DNA of 46,949 nt from Gemmataceae bacterium (GCA_022616435.1 JAKEET010000026.1:1-46949); one strand, 5' to 3'; counted from the first letter of the stretch, positions 24,327 to 32,826 are shown. Numbers and translations are program-made. Notes: generated by a model not told the origin, from the letters alone.

Positions 24327-26354
24327 TCAAGGCATGGCGTTGCCGGCGCCCTCCGTGGCCGGCCCCGCCGGCGGGTCGAGCAGCTCGATCGCGCGTTCGA
24401 CCTGGCCGCGCTCGCCGATCAGGATGGCGATGTCGTCGGCCTTCAGGCGAAAATCGGGGCCCGGATTCAGGAACAGCTCGCTGCCGCGGCGCGCGGCGAG
24501 CAGCGTCGCCCCGGTCGCGGTGCGCAGGTTCAGCTCGCCCAGGGTGCGGTCGTGGACGGGCGAGCGCTGCCGGAGCCAGCACGACTTGATGTCCAGCTTC
24601 TCGAGGATGTTGGCGTGGGGCAAGACAACCCGCATGGGGGAGACCTTGGTGTCGCGCAACACTTCATACTGTTCCCGGCGCACGCGCTCGATGAGGTCGC
24701 GGATCAGGTTGGGCGGCAAGTCGTACTCGCGCAGCACCTGCGCGAAGATTTCCACGGACGTTTCGAATTCCTCGGGAATGATGACGTTGGCGCCGAGCAG
24801 CCGCAGCTCCTGGACCTCGGACAGGTAGCGGGTGCGGACGATGATGTGAATGCTCGGATTGATGCGCCGCGCCACCTCGACCGCGCGGCGCGTGCTGGCC
24901 GGGTCGGAGATGGCCACCACGAGCTGGCGGGACGTGTTGAGGCCGACGTGCTTGAGGACGGCGGGACGCGTGCAGTCTCCGTAATAGACCGGCTCGCCGC
25001 GCTTCCGCGCCTGACGCACCGTCTCGGGGTTCAGCTCCAGCACCACGTAGTCGATGTCCACGGCCTGGAGCACCCGTGCGAGGTTGCGGCCATTCAACCC
25101 GTAGCCGACGATGACGACGTGGCCGCGGGCCGTGACTTTCTGCTCGGACATTTCCGCCGCCCAGCGGCCGACCCGCCAACGGCGCGGGATGGGGAGAGTG
25201 GCAATCGCGTCGGCAACGCGCGGGCCCAGCGCGATCAAGAGCGGCGTGAGCGTGATCGTCAAGACCGCGGCGGCAAGGAACGTCTGGTGCTGCGTGTGAT
25301 CGACCAGCCCGAGCGCCAACCCGCGGTGGGCGAGGATGAAGGAAAACTCGCCGATCTGGGCCAGGGTCACGCCGGTCAGCACGGCGATCCGCAGCGGGTA
25401 GCCGGCGAGCAGCGTGGGCAGGCCGCCGGCAGCGAACTTCAAAACCACGAGGGCCAGCACCGTGACCAGCACGAGCGCCAGGTTGGCGATCAGGAATTGG
25501 ACGTCCAGGAGCATCCCCACCGAAATGAAGAACAGGCAGGAAAGGGTGTCGCGAAACGGCAGCACCTCGGCCAGCGTCTGCGTGGCGTACTCCGACTCCG
25601 AGAGCGCCAGCCCCGCCAGGAAGGCGCCCACGGCCAACGACCAGCCCATCGACGCGGTCAGGGCAGCGCTGCCCAGGCACAGCAGCACGAGCACCATGAG
25701 GAACAGCTCGCGGTTGTGCGTGCGGACGACTTGAAAGAGCAGATGCGGCACCAGGTAGCGGCCGACGACCAGCAGCAGCGCGACGACGAGCGTTCCCAAT
25801 CCCAGCGCGCGCCACAGCGACGGCTCGGCGTCGCCCCCCTCCGCAAGGAGGGGCAGGATCACCATGCACACGACGACCAGCAGGTCCTGGAACAGCAGCA
25901 CTGCCGCGGCGACGTTCCCGTGCGGGGAAGCCATTTCGCCGCGATCGGACAGCAGCTTGAAGACGACCGCCGTGCTCGACATGGCCAGCAGCAGTCCGAC
26001 AAACACGGCCGGGCGAAGGTCGCCAAAATACCCTACGGTCAAACCCGCGCCGATGGCCACGCACAACGACACCTGCGGCAGGCCGACGCGGGCCATCAAT
26101 CGTCCCATGCCCACCAGGCGCGGCAGCGAGAATTCCAGCCCGACGGCGAACAGCAAGACCACCACGCCGATCTCGGCCAACGTTTCGACGCGTTCGGTCT
26201 CGTGGATGAGGCTGAGGCCGTATGGCCCGATCAAGACGCCCGCGACCAGCAGGCCGACGACCGACGGCACCCGGATCCGTTGAAACACGAACACCACCCC
26301 TGCCGCCACCGCGAACACGATCAGCAGGTCCCGCAAGAAGTCGAACGGTTCCAT
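24327..26354 (-). CDS. CPA2 family cation/proton antiporter with RCK domains, KefB/KefC-like
   Basis: The product is 675 aa. Residues 1 to about 390 have about a dozen membrane helices with antiporter signatures: VVLLFAVGLEFSLPRLVGMG, LAMSSTAVVFKLLSDRGE, LLFQDLLVV and GMLLDVQFL. A cytoplasmic RCK_N (TrkA_N) domain follows with the Rossmann motif VIVGYGLNGRNLARVL, the acidic ELNPE and YGDCTRP, then a C-terminal RCK_C domain to the end. The protein should exchange K+ (or Na+) for protons across the inner membrane under nucleotide or c-di-AMP control. It is on the same strand as, and 69 bp downstream of, the two-helix channel gene. It faces the M56 fusion gene tail to tail, 78 bp apart. Confidence 0.9.
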   Translation of the reverse strand: MEPFDFLRDLLIVFAVAAGVVFVFQRIRVPSVVGLLVAGVLIGPYGLSLIHETERVETLAEIGVVVLLFAVGLEFSLPRLVGMGRLMARVGLPQVSLCVAIGAGLTVGYFGDLRPAVFVGLLLAMSSTAVVFKLLSDRGEMASPHGNVAAAVLLFQDLLVVVCMVILPLLAEGGDAEPSLWRALGLGTLVVALLLVVGRYLVPHLLFQVVRTHNRELFLMVLVLLCLGSAALTASMGWSLAVGAFLAGLALSESEYATQTLAEVLPFRDTLSCLFFISVGMLLDVQFLIANLALVLVTVLALVVLKFAAGGLPTLLAGYPLRIAVLTGVTLAQIGEFSFILAHRGLALGLVDHTQHQTFLAAAVLTITLTPLLIALGPRVADAIATLPIPRRWRVGRWAAEMSEQKVTARGHVVIVGYGLNGRNLARVLQAVDIDYVVLELNPETVRQARKRGEPVYYGDCTRPAVLKHVGLNTSRQLVVAISDPASTRRAVEVARRINPSIHIIVRTRYLSEVQELRLLGANVIIPEEFETSVEIFAQVLREYDLPPNLIRDLIERVRREQYEVLRDTKVSPMRVVLPHANILEKLDIKSCWLRQRSPVHDRTLGELNLRTATGATLLAARRGSELFLNPGPDFRLKADDIAILIGERGQVERAIELLDPPAGPATEGAGNAMP

Positions 26355-26380
26355 GATCGGATCCCTGCATGAGCGTGCGA

Positions 26381-26423
26381 GTCGGAAGTCAGAAGTCGGA
26401 AGTCAGAGGTCGGAAGTCGGACT
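26381..26423. repeat. Tandem GTCGGAA/GTCAGAA heptamers
   Basis: Six consecutive 7-bp units of type GTCGGAA, GTCAGAA, GTCGGAA, GTCAGAG, GTCGGAA and GTCGGAC run without interruption and end at the stop of the channel gene. They share the GTCxxxx frame with the heptamers at 5541-5643 but differ in the last four bases. It is in the spacer between the channel and antiporter genes. Confidence 0.75.
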
Positions 26424-27443
26424 TCACGCGGGCGTCATGGCCTTGGCCTGCGGATTGGCGAGTGCGTCGAACTTGAGAAGCTGATCCTTGCTGCCCATGG
26501 CGATGAGCGTGTCGCCGGCTTCGAGCGACACGTCGTCTTCGGGGCTGAAGATCATCTTTCCGGAGGACTTCTTGATCGCGACGACGATCACTTTCAGGCT
26601 CGCGCGCAGGTCGCAGTCCCCGATGGAGCGGCCGACCAGGGGGCTGTCCGGGGTCAGGCGGGTCTCCTCGATTTGCACTTCGAGAAACTCGGTCCCGGTC
26701 GCCAGTTCGATGAAGTCCATGACCGCGGGCCGCAGCATGGCCTGGGCGACGCGGGCGCCGCCGATCTGGTAGGGCGAGACGACGCGGTTGGCGCCGGCCC
26801 GCAGCAGCTTCTGCTCGGACTCGGCGTTCTCCACGCGGGCCACGATGAACAGCTTGGGATTGAGCAGGCGGGCGCTCATGGTCGTGAACATGTTGTCGGC
26901 GTCGCTGGCCATGACCGTCACCAGGCCGCGGGCCCGTTCGATCCCGGCTCGGCGGAGCACCTCGTCGGACGTGGCGTCGCCGGCGATCGGAATCCCGTGG
27001 CTGACGACGAAGTCCACGAGCACCTCGGCGCGCGCGTCGATGATGACGAACGGCACGCGCTCCTTGCTGAATTCCAGACACACGAGGCGGCCGACGCGGC
27101 CGTAGCCGCACACGACGATGTGGTTCTTGCGCTTGGCGAGTTCTTGTTCCATTTGCTGTTTACCCCAAAGGGCCCGGAATTCACCGCTCACCACCTGGCG
27201 GGCGAATTCGGAGAACACGAATGCAAACGTAAAAACGCCGCTGAGGATGAGGAACAGCGTGAACACCCTGCCGGGGCGCGACAGCTCGTGCGTTTCGCCG
27301 TAACCGATGGTGGACAGCGTGATGATGGTCATGTACAGGCCGTCGAAGAGATCGTAGTTCTCTTCGATCAGCCAGTAGCCAAGCGTCCCGCCGACGATCA
27401 AGCCGACGGGAAAGCAGATCTGCTGCAAGGTACGGCGTGACAT
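26424..27443 (-). CDS. Two-helix potassium channel with RCK domains (MthK/Kch-like)
   Basis: The product is 339 aa. Two membrane helices (about 8-26 and 60-83) flank a pore loop with the selectivity filter TLSTIGYGE (Gly47-Tyr48-Gly49). A cytoplasmic RCK_N domain follows with VVCGYGRVGRLVCLEF and the acidic IIDAR, then RCK_C. Such channels open with bound Ca2+, nucleotides or c-di-AMP. The ATG at 27443 is 7 bp after the stop of the deacetylase gene and begins at the first helix, although the frame is open further upstream. It precedes the antiporter on the same strand, a natural pair for K+ balance. Both carry RCK_N and RCK_C. Confidence 0.9.
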   Translation of the reverse strand: MSRRTLQQICFPVGLIVGGTLGYWLIEENYDLFDGLYMTIITLSTIGYGETHELSRPGRVFTLFLILSGVFTFAFVFSEFARQVVSGEFRALWGKQQMEQELAKRKNHIVVCGYGRVGRLVCLEFSKERVPFVIIDARAEVLVDFVVSHGIPIAGDATSDEVLRRAGIERARGLVTVMASDADNMFTTMSARLLNPKLFIVARVENAESEQKLLRAGANRVVSPYQIGGARVAQAMLRPAVMDFIELATGTEFLEVQIEETRLTPDSPLVGRSIGDCDLRASLKVIVVAIKKSSGKMIFSPEDDVSLEAGDTLIAMGSKDQLLKFDALANPQAKAMTPA

Positions 27444-27450
27444 CAAACTC

Positions 27451-28287
27451 TCACTGCTCGGCGTGCGGCACGAACGGAAACAGGCGCCGGCGAGCCGCGG
27501 CGTCGAGCGGACTGCCGTACTCGCAGCCCTCGAACGCTTCGGCACATTCGACGCGGCCGCCGTGCTCCGGGCCGTACTGCCGCGCCAGCACGTCGCGGAA
27601 GCGATCGGCCTGCTGCCGCAAGCGCGCGCGAATCTGTCCTTCGAGCCAGGCCCGCCGGTTCCGCGCGCCAGCGGGCACCTCGTGTGCGACGCCGGCATTA
27701 TAGGGCAGCCACTCGAAAAACTGCGACACGTGGCAGCAGAGCATGCTGACGATCTGGTCGAGCACCGGCCCGACGTCGACGGCGACGTCGGCCTGCAGCG
27801 GATACGGCTTCTGGAAATGGTCCGGCAGGTAGGCGATCACCGGGTTTCGCGCGAGGTGCCGGACGCCGGGAACGACCGCCGGCACCGTGACCATGTAGGC
27901 GGCGTCTTGCACGAGCTGGCTGGTGTAGCGATGGTCCGGATGGTAATCGTTGAGGCGATGGGTGAGGACGAGGTCAGGGTCGAAGGTGCGGATCAGGCGG
28001 ATGACCTGGGCGCGGTTGTCGAGGGTGGGGAGCAGCTCGCCGTCGTGGTTGGGGAACACCTGGTACTCGGCGCCGATGACGGCGCCGGCCGCGGCCGCTT
28101 CGGCGCTGCGGCGGCGGGCCAGCTCCGGGCCCGCGATCTGATGGTGGCCGGCGTCGCCGTTGGTCAAGCTCACCATGCGAACGACGTGGCCGTGGGCGCG
28201 ATAGAGCGCCGCCGTGCCGCCGGCCGCGTAGTCGGCGTCGTCGGGATGGGCGCCGATGATCAACAGGCGCAAGGGACGATCGGGCAT
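27451..28287 (-). CDS. PIG-L (LmbE) family deacetylase
   Basis: The product is 278 aa. The zinc site appears as AHPDDADYAAGG near the N-terminus and HPDH (in DYHPDHRYT) in the middle. Family members remove N-acetyl groups from sugars such as GlcNAc-linked thiol or lipid precursors. The substrate cannot be told; cell-envelope sugar is plausible. The start is the ATG at 28287. It lies 30 bp after purC and 7 bp before the channel gene, in a leftward run of genes. The C-terminal half, rich in Arg and aromatic residues (WLPYNAGVAHEVP), is typical of longer members. Confidence 0.85.
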   Translation of the reverse strand: MPDRPLRLLIIGAHPDDADYAAGGTAALYRAHGHVVRMVSLTNGDAGHHQIAGPELARRRSAEAAAAGAVIGAEYQVFPNHDGELLPTLDNRAQVIRLIRTFDPDLVLTHRLNDYHPDHRYTSQLVQDAAYMVTVPAVVPGVRHLARNPVIAYLPDHFQKPYPLQADVAVDVGPVLDQIVSMLCCHVSQFFEWLPYNAGVAHEVPAGARNRRAWLEGQIRARLRQQADRFRDVLARQYGPEHGGRVECAEAFEGCEYGSPLDAAARRRLFPFVPHAEQ

Positions 28288-28305
28288 GGTCGGTTGTCCC
28301 CATCT

Positions 28306-28362
28306 GCCGCTGGCGGCTTAGCGTTCGGGAAAGGACTGGGCGAACGCCAAGCCGCCAGCGGC
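28306..28362. repeat. 22-bp inverted repeat straddling the purC stop codon
   Basis: Arms at 28306-28327 and 28341-28362 are complementary at 21 of 22 positions, the exception being a G-T pair that RNA would tolerate as G-U. The loop is 13 bases. The arms contain the family motif CGCTAAGCCGCCAGCGGC (read on the minus strand). The TAA stop of purC (28318-28320) is inside the left arm and the final codons are in the hairpin. No U-tract follows, so if it works as a terminator it is not classic; a repeat element is likelier. Confidence 0.8.
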
Positions 28363-29259
28363 GTCGGTCAGGCGCTGCTGCGCTTCCAAATACCTGTCGC
28401 GCGTCTTGCGCACCACGTCGTCGGGCAACGGCGGCGGCGGACTGTTCTTGTCCCAGCCGGAGGTTTCCAGCCAATCGCGCACGAACTGCTTGTCGAACGA
28501 CGGCGGATTGGCGCCGGGACGATAACGGTCCGCCGGCCAGAAGCGCGAGCTGTCCGGCGTCAGCACTTCGTCGATCAGGATCAGCTCGCCGCCGGGGAGC
28601 CGGCCCCACTCGAACTTCGTGTCGGCGAGGATGATGCCCCGGCCGCGGGCGTGGTCGCCGGCCTGGCGGTAGATCGCGATGCTTCGTCGCCGCAAGTCTT
28701 CCGCTAACTCCTGGCCGGTGACTTCGACCATGCGTTCGAACGAGATATTCTCGTCGTGGCCGGATTCCGCCTTGGTCGCCGGCGTGAAGATCGGCTCGGG
28801 CAGCGGTTCGGCCTCGCGCAGGCCGCCGGGCAGGCGAATTCCGCAGACGGTCCCGTGCTGACGATATTCCTTCCAGCCCGACCCCGCCAGGTAGCCGCGC
28901 ACGACACACTCGATCGGCACGACCGCGGCCTTGCGGACCAGCATGGTGCGGCCGTGGAGCGCCTCGGCCTGGGCGGCGAACGGCGGGCCCATGTCGTCGA
29001 GGTCGGTGCTGAGCAGATGGTTGGGGACGCGCAGGAAGGCGAGCCAGAACAGCGTCATGCCGGTGAGGATCCGCCCCTTGTCGGGAATGCCGGTCGGCAA
29101 CACCCAGTCGAACGCACTGATGCGGTCGGTGGCGACGATGACCAGACGATCCCCGAGGTCGTACACGTCGCGCACCTTGCCGCGGCGGCACGGGAAAACG
29201 TCGATGCGACTTTCCAGCAGCGGCGCGGAAGTTCGATTGTTGTCTTGGAAATCGCGCAT
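28318..29259 (-). CDS. purC: Phosphoribosylaminoimidazole-succinocarboxamide synthase
   Basis: The product is 313 aa, the longer single-domain type. It condenses aspartate with CAIR using ATP in purine synthesis. Motifs are [13 protein letters not shown] and [13 protein letters not shown] near the start, [28 protein letters not shown], and [17 protein letters not shown] with the [11 protein letters not shown] segment after it. The ATG is at 29259. The last codons and TAA overlap the inverted repeat at 28306-28362, so the end ([12 protein letters not shown]) is partly repeat-encoded. It leads a leftward run purC, deacetylase, channel, antiporter, and is divergent from the fatty acid oxidation gene, 61 bp away. 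No other pur gene is nearby. Confidence 0.95.
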   Translation of the reverse strand: MRDFQDNNRTSAPLLESRIDVFPCRRGKVRDVYDLGDRLVIVATDRISAFDWVLPTGIPDKGRILTGMTLFWLAFLRVPNHLLSTDLDDMGPPFAAQAEALHGRTMLVRKAAVVPIECVVRGYLAGSGWKEYRQHGTVCGIRLPGGLREAEPLPEPIFTPATKAESGHDENISFERMVEVTGQELAEDLRRRSIAIYRQAGDHARGRGIILADTKFEWGRLPGGELILIDEVLTPDSSRFWPADRYRPGANPPSFDKQFVRDWLETSGWDKNSPPPPLPDDVVRKTRDRYLEAQQRLTDAAGGLAFAQSFPER

Positions 29260-29320
29260 GGTTGGGTCGGGGGCATTCTATAGGGTATCCCCGAACTCGA
29301 CACGTGGCCCCGGACCTGTC

Positions 29321-31426
29321 ATGGCTTGGCTCCAGCTGACACACCTTTGGGTCGAAGACGCGGCGCAGGGGATGGCCGTGCTGGTGCTCGATGGGCCTGG
29401 CAAACGCAACTATCTCGACGCAGCCATCCTTGAAAACATCGAGCGGGCGCTGTCGGCCATCGAGGCGGAGCCACGGTTCAACGTCTGCGTGATCCGGTCG
29501 AAGAAGGGGGGCAGTTTCTGTCACGGCGTCAGCGCGGCGACTTTTGCAGGCCTGCCTTCCCCGGCCGAATGGGAGGCGTTTCTTCAGCAGGGATTGGGCT
29601 TGTGCGACCGCCTGCGGCAATCGCGCATTCCGACGGTGGCACTGATCGCGGGCGGCTGCTGGGGGGCCGGACTGGAGTTGGCCCTGGCGTGCCGCTGGCG
29701 CGTGGCGCTCGACACGCCGACGACGCAGCTTGGCTTCACGGAGCTCGATTGGGGGCTGATGCCGAGCTGGGGAGGGATCGAACAGGTTTTGCAGCTCGCG
29801 GGGTTGCAGCGCAGCCTGCACGTGTTGCTCGGCGGCAAGAAACTGTCGGCGCGGGAGGCGCTCGCCTGGGGCCTGGTGGACGAGGTGATCGAGAATGACG
29901 CGGAGATGCCGCCGGCCTTGCTCCACGACGCCGGTCGGCGCGATCAATCCGTGCGGCCGCGGCGCACCTGGCGGCGCTGGCTGACGGAATCGGTCGCGTG
30001 GGGGCGGCGTGCGGTGCTGCGCGGCGCCGAACGCGTGCTGCGCCGCCGCTTGCCGGACGACATGCCGGCGCCGTGGGAAATCCTCGGCGCCATCCGCGCC
30101 TACTACGAGCGCGGGCCCGATGCAGTCCGGCAGCACGTCCGGGCCGCCCTGCCCCGTCTGGCGGCCGGCCCGGCGTGCGGCAACCTCTTGCGGCTGCAAC
30201 TGCTGCGCGACGCTCACACCGGCGGAGAGGCGATCTTCCAACGTCCCCGGCATGTCGCCATTCTCGGCGCCACGCCGCTGGCGCTGCACCTGGCGGCACA
30301 GGCGGCACTCAAGGGTTGTCACGTCGTTCTCCGCGAAAAGGATGAAATGACCCTGGGTGTGGCGACGCTGCGGATTGTGCAAACCATGCAGCAAGACCTG
30401 GCCCGCGGCACGATGTCCCAGGAACAATTCACGAGCAACATCAACCGCATCCGGCCCACGATATCGTGGAAGGGGTTTGATGCGGCCGAGCTGGTCATTG
30501 ACGCCACGGCGGGCGGACTCGCGGCCGACGACAACGTGGTGCGCGACCTCGAGGAGCATGTTTCCTCCGAGGCAGTGATCGCGGCGGTGCAACCTTGGCG
30601 CGAGCTGGCCGAGTGGCAACGGACTGTGCGGCAGCCCCAACGGGTGGTCGGCCTGCACTTTCCAGCGCCGGTCGGCCGGGCGCCGCTCGTGGAAGTCCTG
30701 GCGACGCCGGCGACGAATGACGCCGCCAAGCGCTGTGCCCAGGCCTTCGCCGCGATGGCAGGCAAGGTGGCGGTGGTGGCGCAGGAAGCGACGGGCGGCT
30801 TGATCTCCCGCGTCCTCGCGGCTGGTTTCAGCGAAACGCTGCATCTGCTGGCGGAAGGATTGCTCCCCGAGCGGGTCGAGCAGGCCATGCAACGCTTCGG
30901 CATGGTGTATACGCCGTTGGAGCATCTGGACCTCATGGGACTTGATGAGTTCGCGCTCAGCGCACGGCGGCTGGAGGCGGTGCTGGGCGAGGCGGTTGCC
31001 GACCATCCCATCGTCCGGCACATGATCGAGCAGCGCTGGCTCGGCATGAAGACGGGGACTGGCTTCTACAGGCATCAGGGCAAGTCCAAGAACGTCAACG
31101 CCTCCCTGGGACGATGGCTGCGGCGCTCGTTTTCGCCCCGGATCGAGCCGTCGTCCGCCGCGGAACAGAGGAAGCTTGTGCAAGACCGCGTCGTTGGCCG
31201 CATGGTGAATGAGGCGTTTCGCTGCCTCGACGAGGGCGTGGTTGCGGGCGCGGAGCAGGTGGATCTGGCGCTGATGCTTGCCGGCTGGGCGCCGCACCGG
31301 GGCGGGCCGTGCCGGTACGCGGAGCAGCAAGGGCATGCAGTGGTCGTGGCGCTGCTGGAAGGGCAGGCGCGGCAGCATGGCGAGCGGTTCGCGCCCTGCC
31401 CTGGCTTGCGCCGTTTCGCGCCGTGA
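29321..31426 (+). CDS. Fused enoyl-CoA hydratase/3-hydroxyacyl-CoA dehydrogenase (FadB/FadJ-like)
   Basis: The product is 701 aa, similar in layout to FadB. The crotonase domain (1 to about 190) keeps both catalytic glutamates, Glu119 in GAGLELALAC and Glu141 in FTELDWGLMP. The dehydrogenase domain starts near 311. Its Rossmann loop, LGATPLALHLA, lacks two of the three expected glycines, while His446 in GLHFPAPVG is in the catalytic position (FadB His450) and the usual Asn in the IVNR motif is Ser496 (LISR). The C-terminal domains follow, with GMKTGTGFY. The oxyanion segment SFCHGVSA also departs from the usual AGAD. The hydratase may work; dehydrogenase activity is doubtful. No thiolase gene is nearby. 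The frame is open far upstream, but the ATG at 29321 gives the family start. Confidence 0.8.
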   Translation: MAWLQLTHLWVEDAAQGMAVLVLDGPGKRNYLDAAILENIERALSAIEAEPRFNVCVIRSKKGGSFCHGVSAATFAGLPSPAEWEAFLQQGLGLCDRLRQSRIPTVALIAGGCWGAGLELALACRWRVALDTPTTQLGFTELDWGLMPSWGGIEQVLQLAGLQRSLHVLLGGKKLSAREALAWGLVDEVIENDAEMPPALLHDAGRRDQSVRPRRTWRRWLTESVAWGRRAVLRGAERVLRRRLPDDMPAPWEILGAIRAYYERGPDAVRQHVRAALPRLAAGPACGNLLRLQLLRDAHTGGEAIFQRPRHVAILGATPLALHLAAQAALKGCHVVLREKDEMTLGVATLRIVQTMQQDLARGTMSQEQFTSNINRIRPTISWKGFDAAELVIDATAGGLAADDNVVRDLEEHVSSEAVIAAVQPWRELAEWQRTVRQPQRVVGLHFPAPVGRAPLVEVLATPATNDAAKRCAQAFAAMAGKVAVVAQEATGGLISRVLAAGFSETLHLLAEGLLPERVEQAMQRFGMVYTPLEHLDLMGLDEFALSARRLEAVLGEAVADHPIVRHMIEQRWLGMKTGTGFYRHQGKSKNVNASLGRWLRRSFSPRIEPSSAAEQRKLVQDRVVGRMVNEAFRCLDEGVVAGAEQVDLALMLAGWAPHRGGPCRYAEQQGHAVVVALLEGQARQHGERFAPCPGLRRFAP

Positions 31427-31508
31427 CAAATCGGGACAGGCAGCGGCAGGGCGCCAAAGTCTCCAACGTTGCTCGTCAGAGTTGGCCAGTGCCAGTCTCC
31501 AATGTTCA
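31427..31508. repeat. GGGGACAGGCACC palindromic element, copy C (degenerate)
   Basis: It begins right after the stop codon of the fadB-like gene. The left arm CGGGACAGGCAGCGGC (31430-31446) and the right arm GCCAGTGCCAGTCTCC (31485-31500) match copies A and B with several mismatches. The loop retains a GTCTCCAACGTT segment like the GTCTCCCAATTT of copy B. The hairpin is weaker than in the other copies, consistent with an old insertion. Confidence 0.6.
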
Positions 31509-31924
31509 CGCCGGGGGAGCGGTTCCTGAGCCGAATTCCGTCGATTCCTCTCGACGGCGCCAAGGGTTCGCTTATAATTGCCGTAGCATTGTCAAGACTC
31601 GCTCTGAGTTGGACTAGCCGTAGCACGTCAGAACGCGGTGAACTGTCCGGTCCATGACGACATTAGGTCAAGGCAACTCGCGGGACGTGCCGCAACCATC
31701 GTCTGGAGCGACGCCTCGGAAACATGGGAATGCGTTCGCGGCTCGGCGCTGATCCCGGGAGCGCGCGGCCGTATTCCGCATCAAGCAGCCGGCCTTGCCG
31801 CGCGATCTGATCGAGGCCACGCAGGGGCAGGAAACAACCCCCCTCCTGTCGACCGGTGGTCTCGATCTTTTTTTGTCCTAGACTGACCTCCCGAATCCCG
31901 TGATGTCTTCAGGAGAATCGCGTC
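31509..31924. other. Gene-free spacer with possible promoter elements
   Basis: I see no supportable coding region between the element and the RidA gene; short open frames here have neither composition nor motifs of real genes. TATAAT at 31573-31578 would be a perfect -10 hexamer, but the bases at the matching -35 position are poor. An AGGAGA (31911-31916) close to the next start is its ribosome binding site. The segment is clearly less GC-rich than neighbouring genes. Confidence 0.5.
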
Positions 31925-32392
31925 ATGACCACCCCCGAGCAACGCCTGCAAGAGTTGAAGATCGTGCTGCCGCCGCCGCCCAAGCCCGTGGCCAAGTACA
32001 AGCCGACCGTGCAGGTCGCCAACCTGCTCTTTGTTTCCGGGCATGGACCGGCGAAGCTGGACGGCCAGACGCTGATCCTCGGCAAGGTCGGCGCCAAGGT
32101 CAGCTTGGAGCAGGGCAAGGAATCGGCCCGGCTGGTCGGCATCAACATCCTGAGCACGGTCCGCAACGCGCTCGGCTCGCTCAATCGAGTGAAGCGCCTG
32201 GTGAAAACGCTCGGCATGGTCAACGCGGCGCCCGACTTCCTGGAACATCCGATGGTGATCAACGGCTTCTCCGAATTGATGGCCCAGGTGTTCGGCGACG
32301 ACGCGGGCGTCGGCTCGCGCAGCGCTGTCGGCATGGGCTCGCTGCCGGGCGATATCCCGGTCGAAGTGGAGTGTATGTTCGAGGTGGAGTAG
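31925..32392 (+). CDS. RidA (YjgF/YER057c/UK114) family protein
   Basis: The product is 155 aa. The Rid fold is clear: VQVANLLFVSGHGPAKLDG, GIDs-like QGKESARLVGINILSTVRNALGSL, VKRLVKTLGMVN, and the Arg-bearing end segment GSRSAVGMGSLPGDIPVEVECMFEV. RidA proteins hydrolyse reactive enamines or imines from PLP enzymes, protecting them from damage; a few subfamilies lack this activity. The Arg in RSAVG is at the place of the catalytic Arg of RidA, so deaminase activity is plausible, though the subfamily is the longer type with an N-terminal extension. AGGAGA precedes the ATG. It is monocistronic with a hairpin after the stop. Confidence 0.85.
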   Translation: MTTPEQRLQELKIVLPPPPKPVAKYKPTVQVANLLFVSGHGPAKLDGQTLILGKVGAKVSLEQGKESARLVGINILSTVRNALGSLNRVKRLVKTLGMVNAAPDFLEHPMVINGFSELMAQVFGDDAGVGSRSAVGMGSLPGDIPVEVECMFEVE

Positions 32393-32427
32393 GGGTTTGT
32401 GAAATTGGGCGTGGGGCGACCATGGGC

Positions 32428-32455
32428 GGGTGGGTTCCGAAGACTCCACCCACCC
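32428..32455. terminator. Candidate bidirectional terminator hairpin
   Basis: GGGTGGGT (32428-32435) and ACCCACCC (32448-32455) pair perfectly around a 12-base loop. It lies between the convergent ends of the RidA gene (32392) and the degenerate receiver gene (32470). A T-tract is lacking on either side, so termination is an inference from position and stem strength. Confidence 0.4.
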
Positions 32456-32469
32456 TACAGCTACTACAG

Positions 32470-32826
32470 CTACGGCGACACGCCAACCAGATGTTCGGCC
32501 AACGCTTCGGCGCCGTGCCGCCGCGGCACCAGCACCGCGCCCGCGGACGCAGGCCGGTCGACGTCGTCGTGATCCGGCGTCGCCAACACGACGGTCAATC
32601 CGGGATGGTCACGGCCCAAACGCGTGCAAGTGTCGCGAGCGTGGTCGCGCGGCAATTCACCGTCGATCACCACGGCCGTGGGGGCCAGCGATCCGACAAG
32701 CTGGCACGCTTCGTTGCCGGAGGCAGCCAGGTGAACATCCCAGCCGCGGCGGCGAAAGTAGCGGCTGCAGCGCACCGCGTATACTGAATCGGCGTATAGT
32801 ATCAGGAGACGAGGTCGTCGATCCAT
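32470..32826 (-). CDS. Stand-alone degenerate receiver-like protein
   Basis: The product is 118 aa, the size of a single receiver domain, with the alpha/beta spacing intact (LLILYADS, DVHLAASGNEACQLV, AVVIDGELP, LTVVLATPD, GAVLVPRRHGAEAL). The acceptor Asp is kept in VVIDGELP, but the acidic pair is reduced to one Asp in YADS and the conserved Lys-Pro is replaced by PRR. Phosphorylation is therefore doubtful, and a constitutive or ligand-gated switch is possible. I chose the ATG at 32826 because AAGGAAGG stands 8 nt before it; another ATG lies 7 codons upstream. There is no kinase or output domain nearby. Confidence 0.65.
   Translation of the reverse strand: MDRRPRLLILYADSVYAVRCSRYFRRRGWDVHLAASGNEACQLVGSLAPTAVVIDGELPRDHARDTCTRLGRDHPGLTVVLATPDHDDVDRPASAGAVLVPRRHGAEALAEHLVGVSP

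Noticed and set aside
24552..26372. 606-aa open frame on the plus strand
   Set aside because: Antisense shadow of the cation/proton antiporter, rich in Arg, Gln and His without motifs.
27974..31429. 1151-aa open frame on the minus strand
   Set aside because: It runs through purC and antisense to the fadB-like gene and has arginine/proline-rich shadow composition.
31638..31886. 82-aa small gene before RidA
   Set aside because: No ribosome binding site, no recognisable composition, and it lies in a lower-GC spacer.
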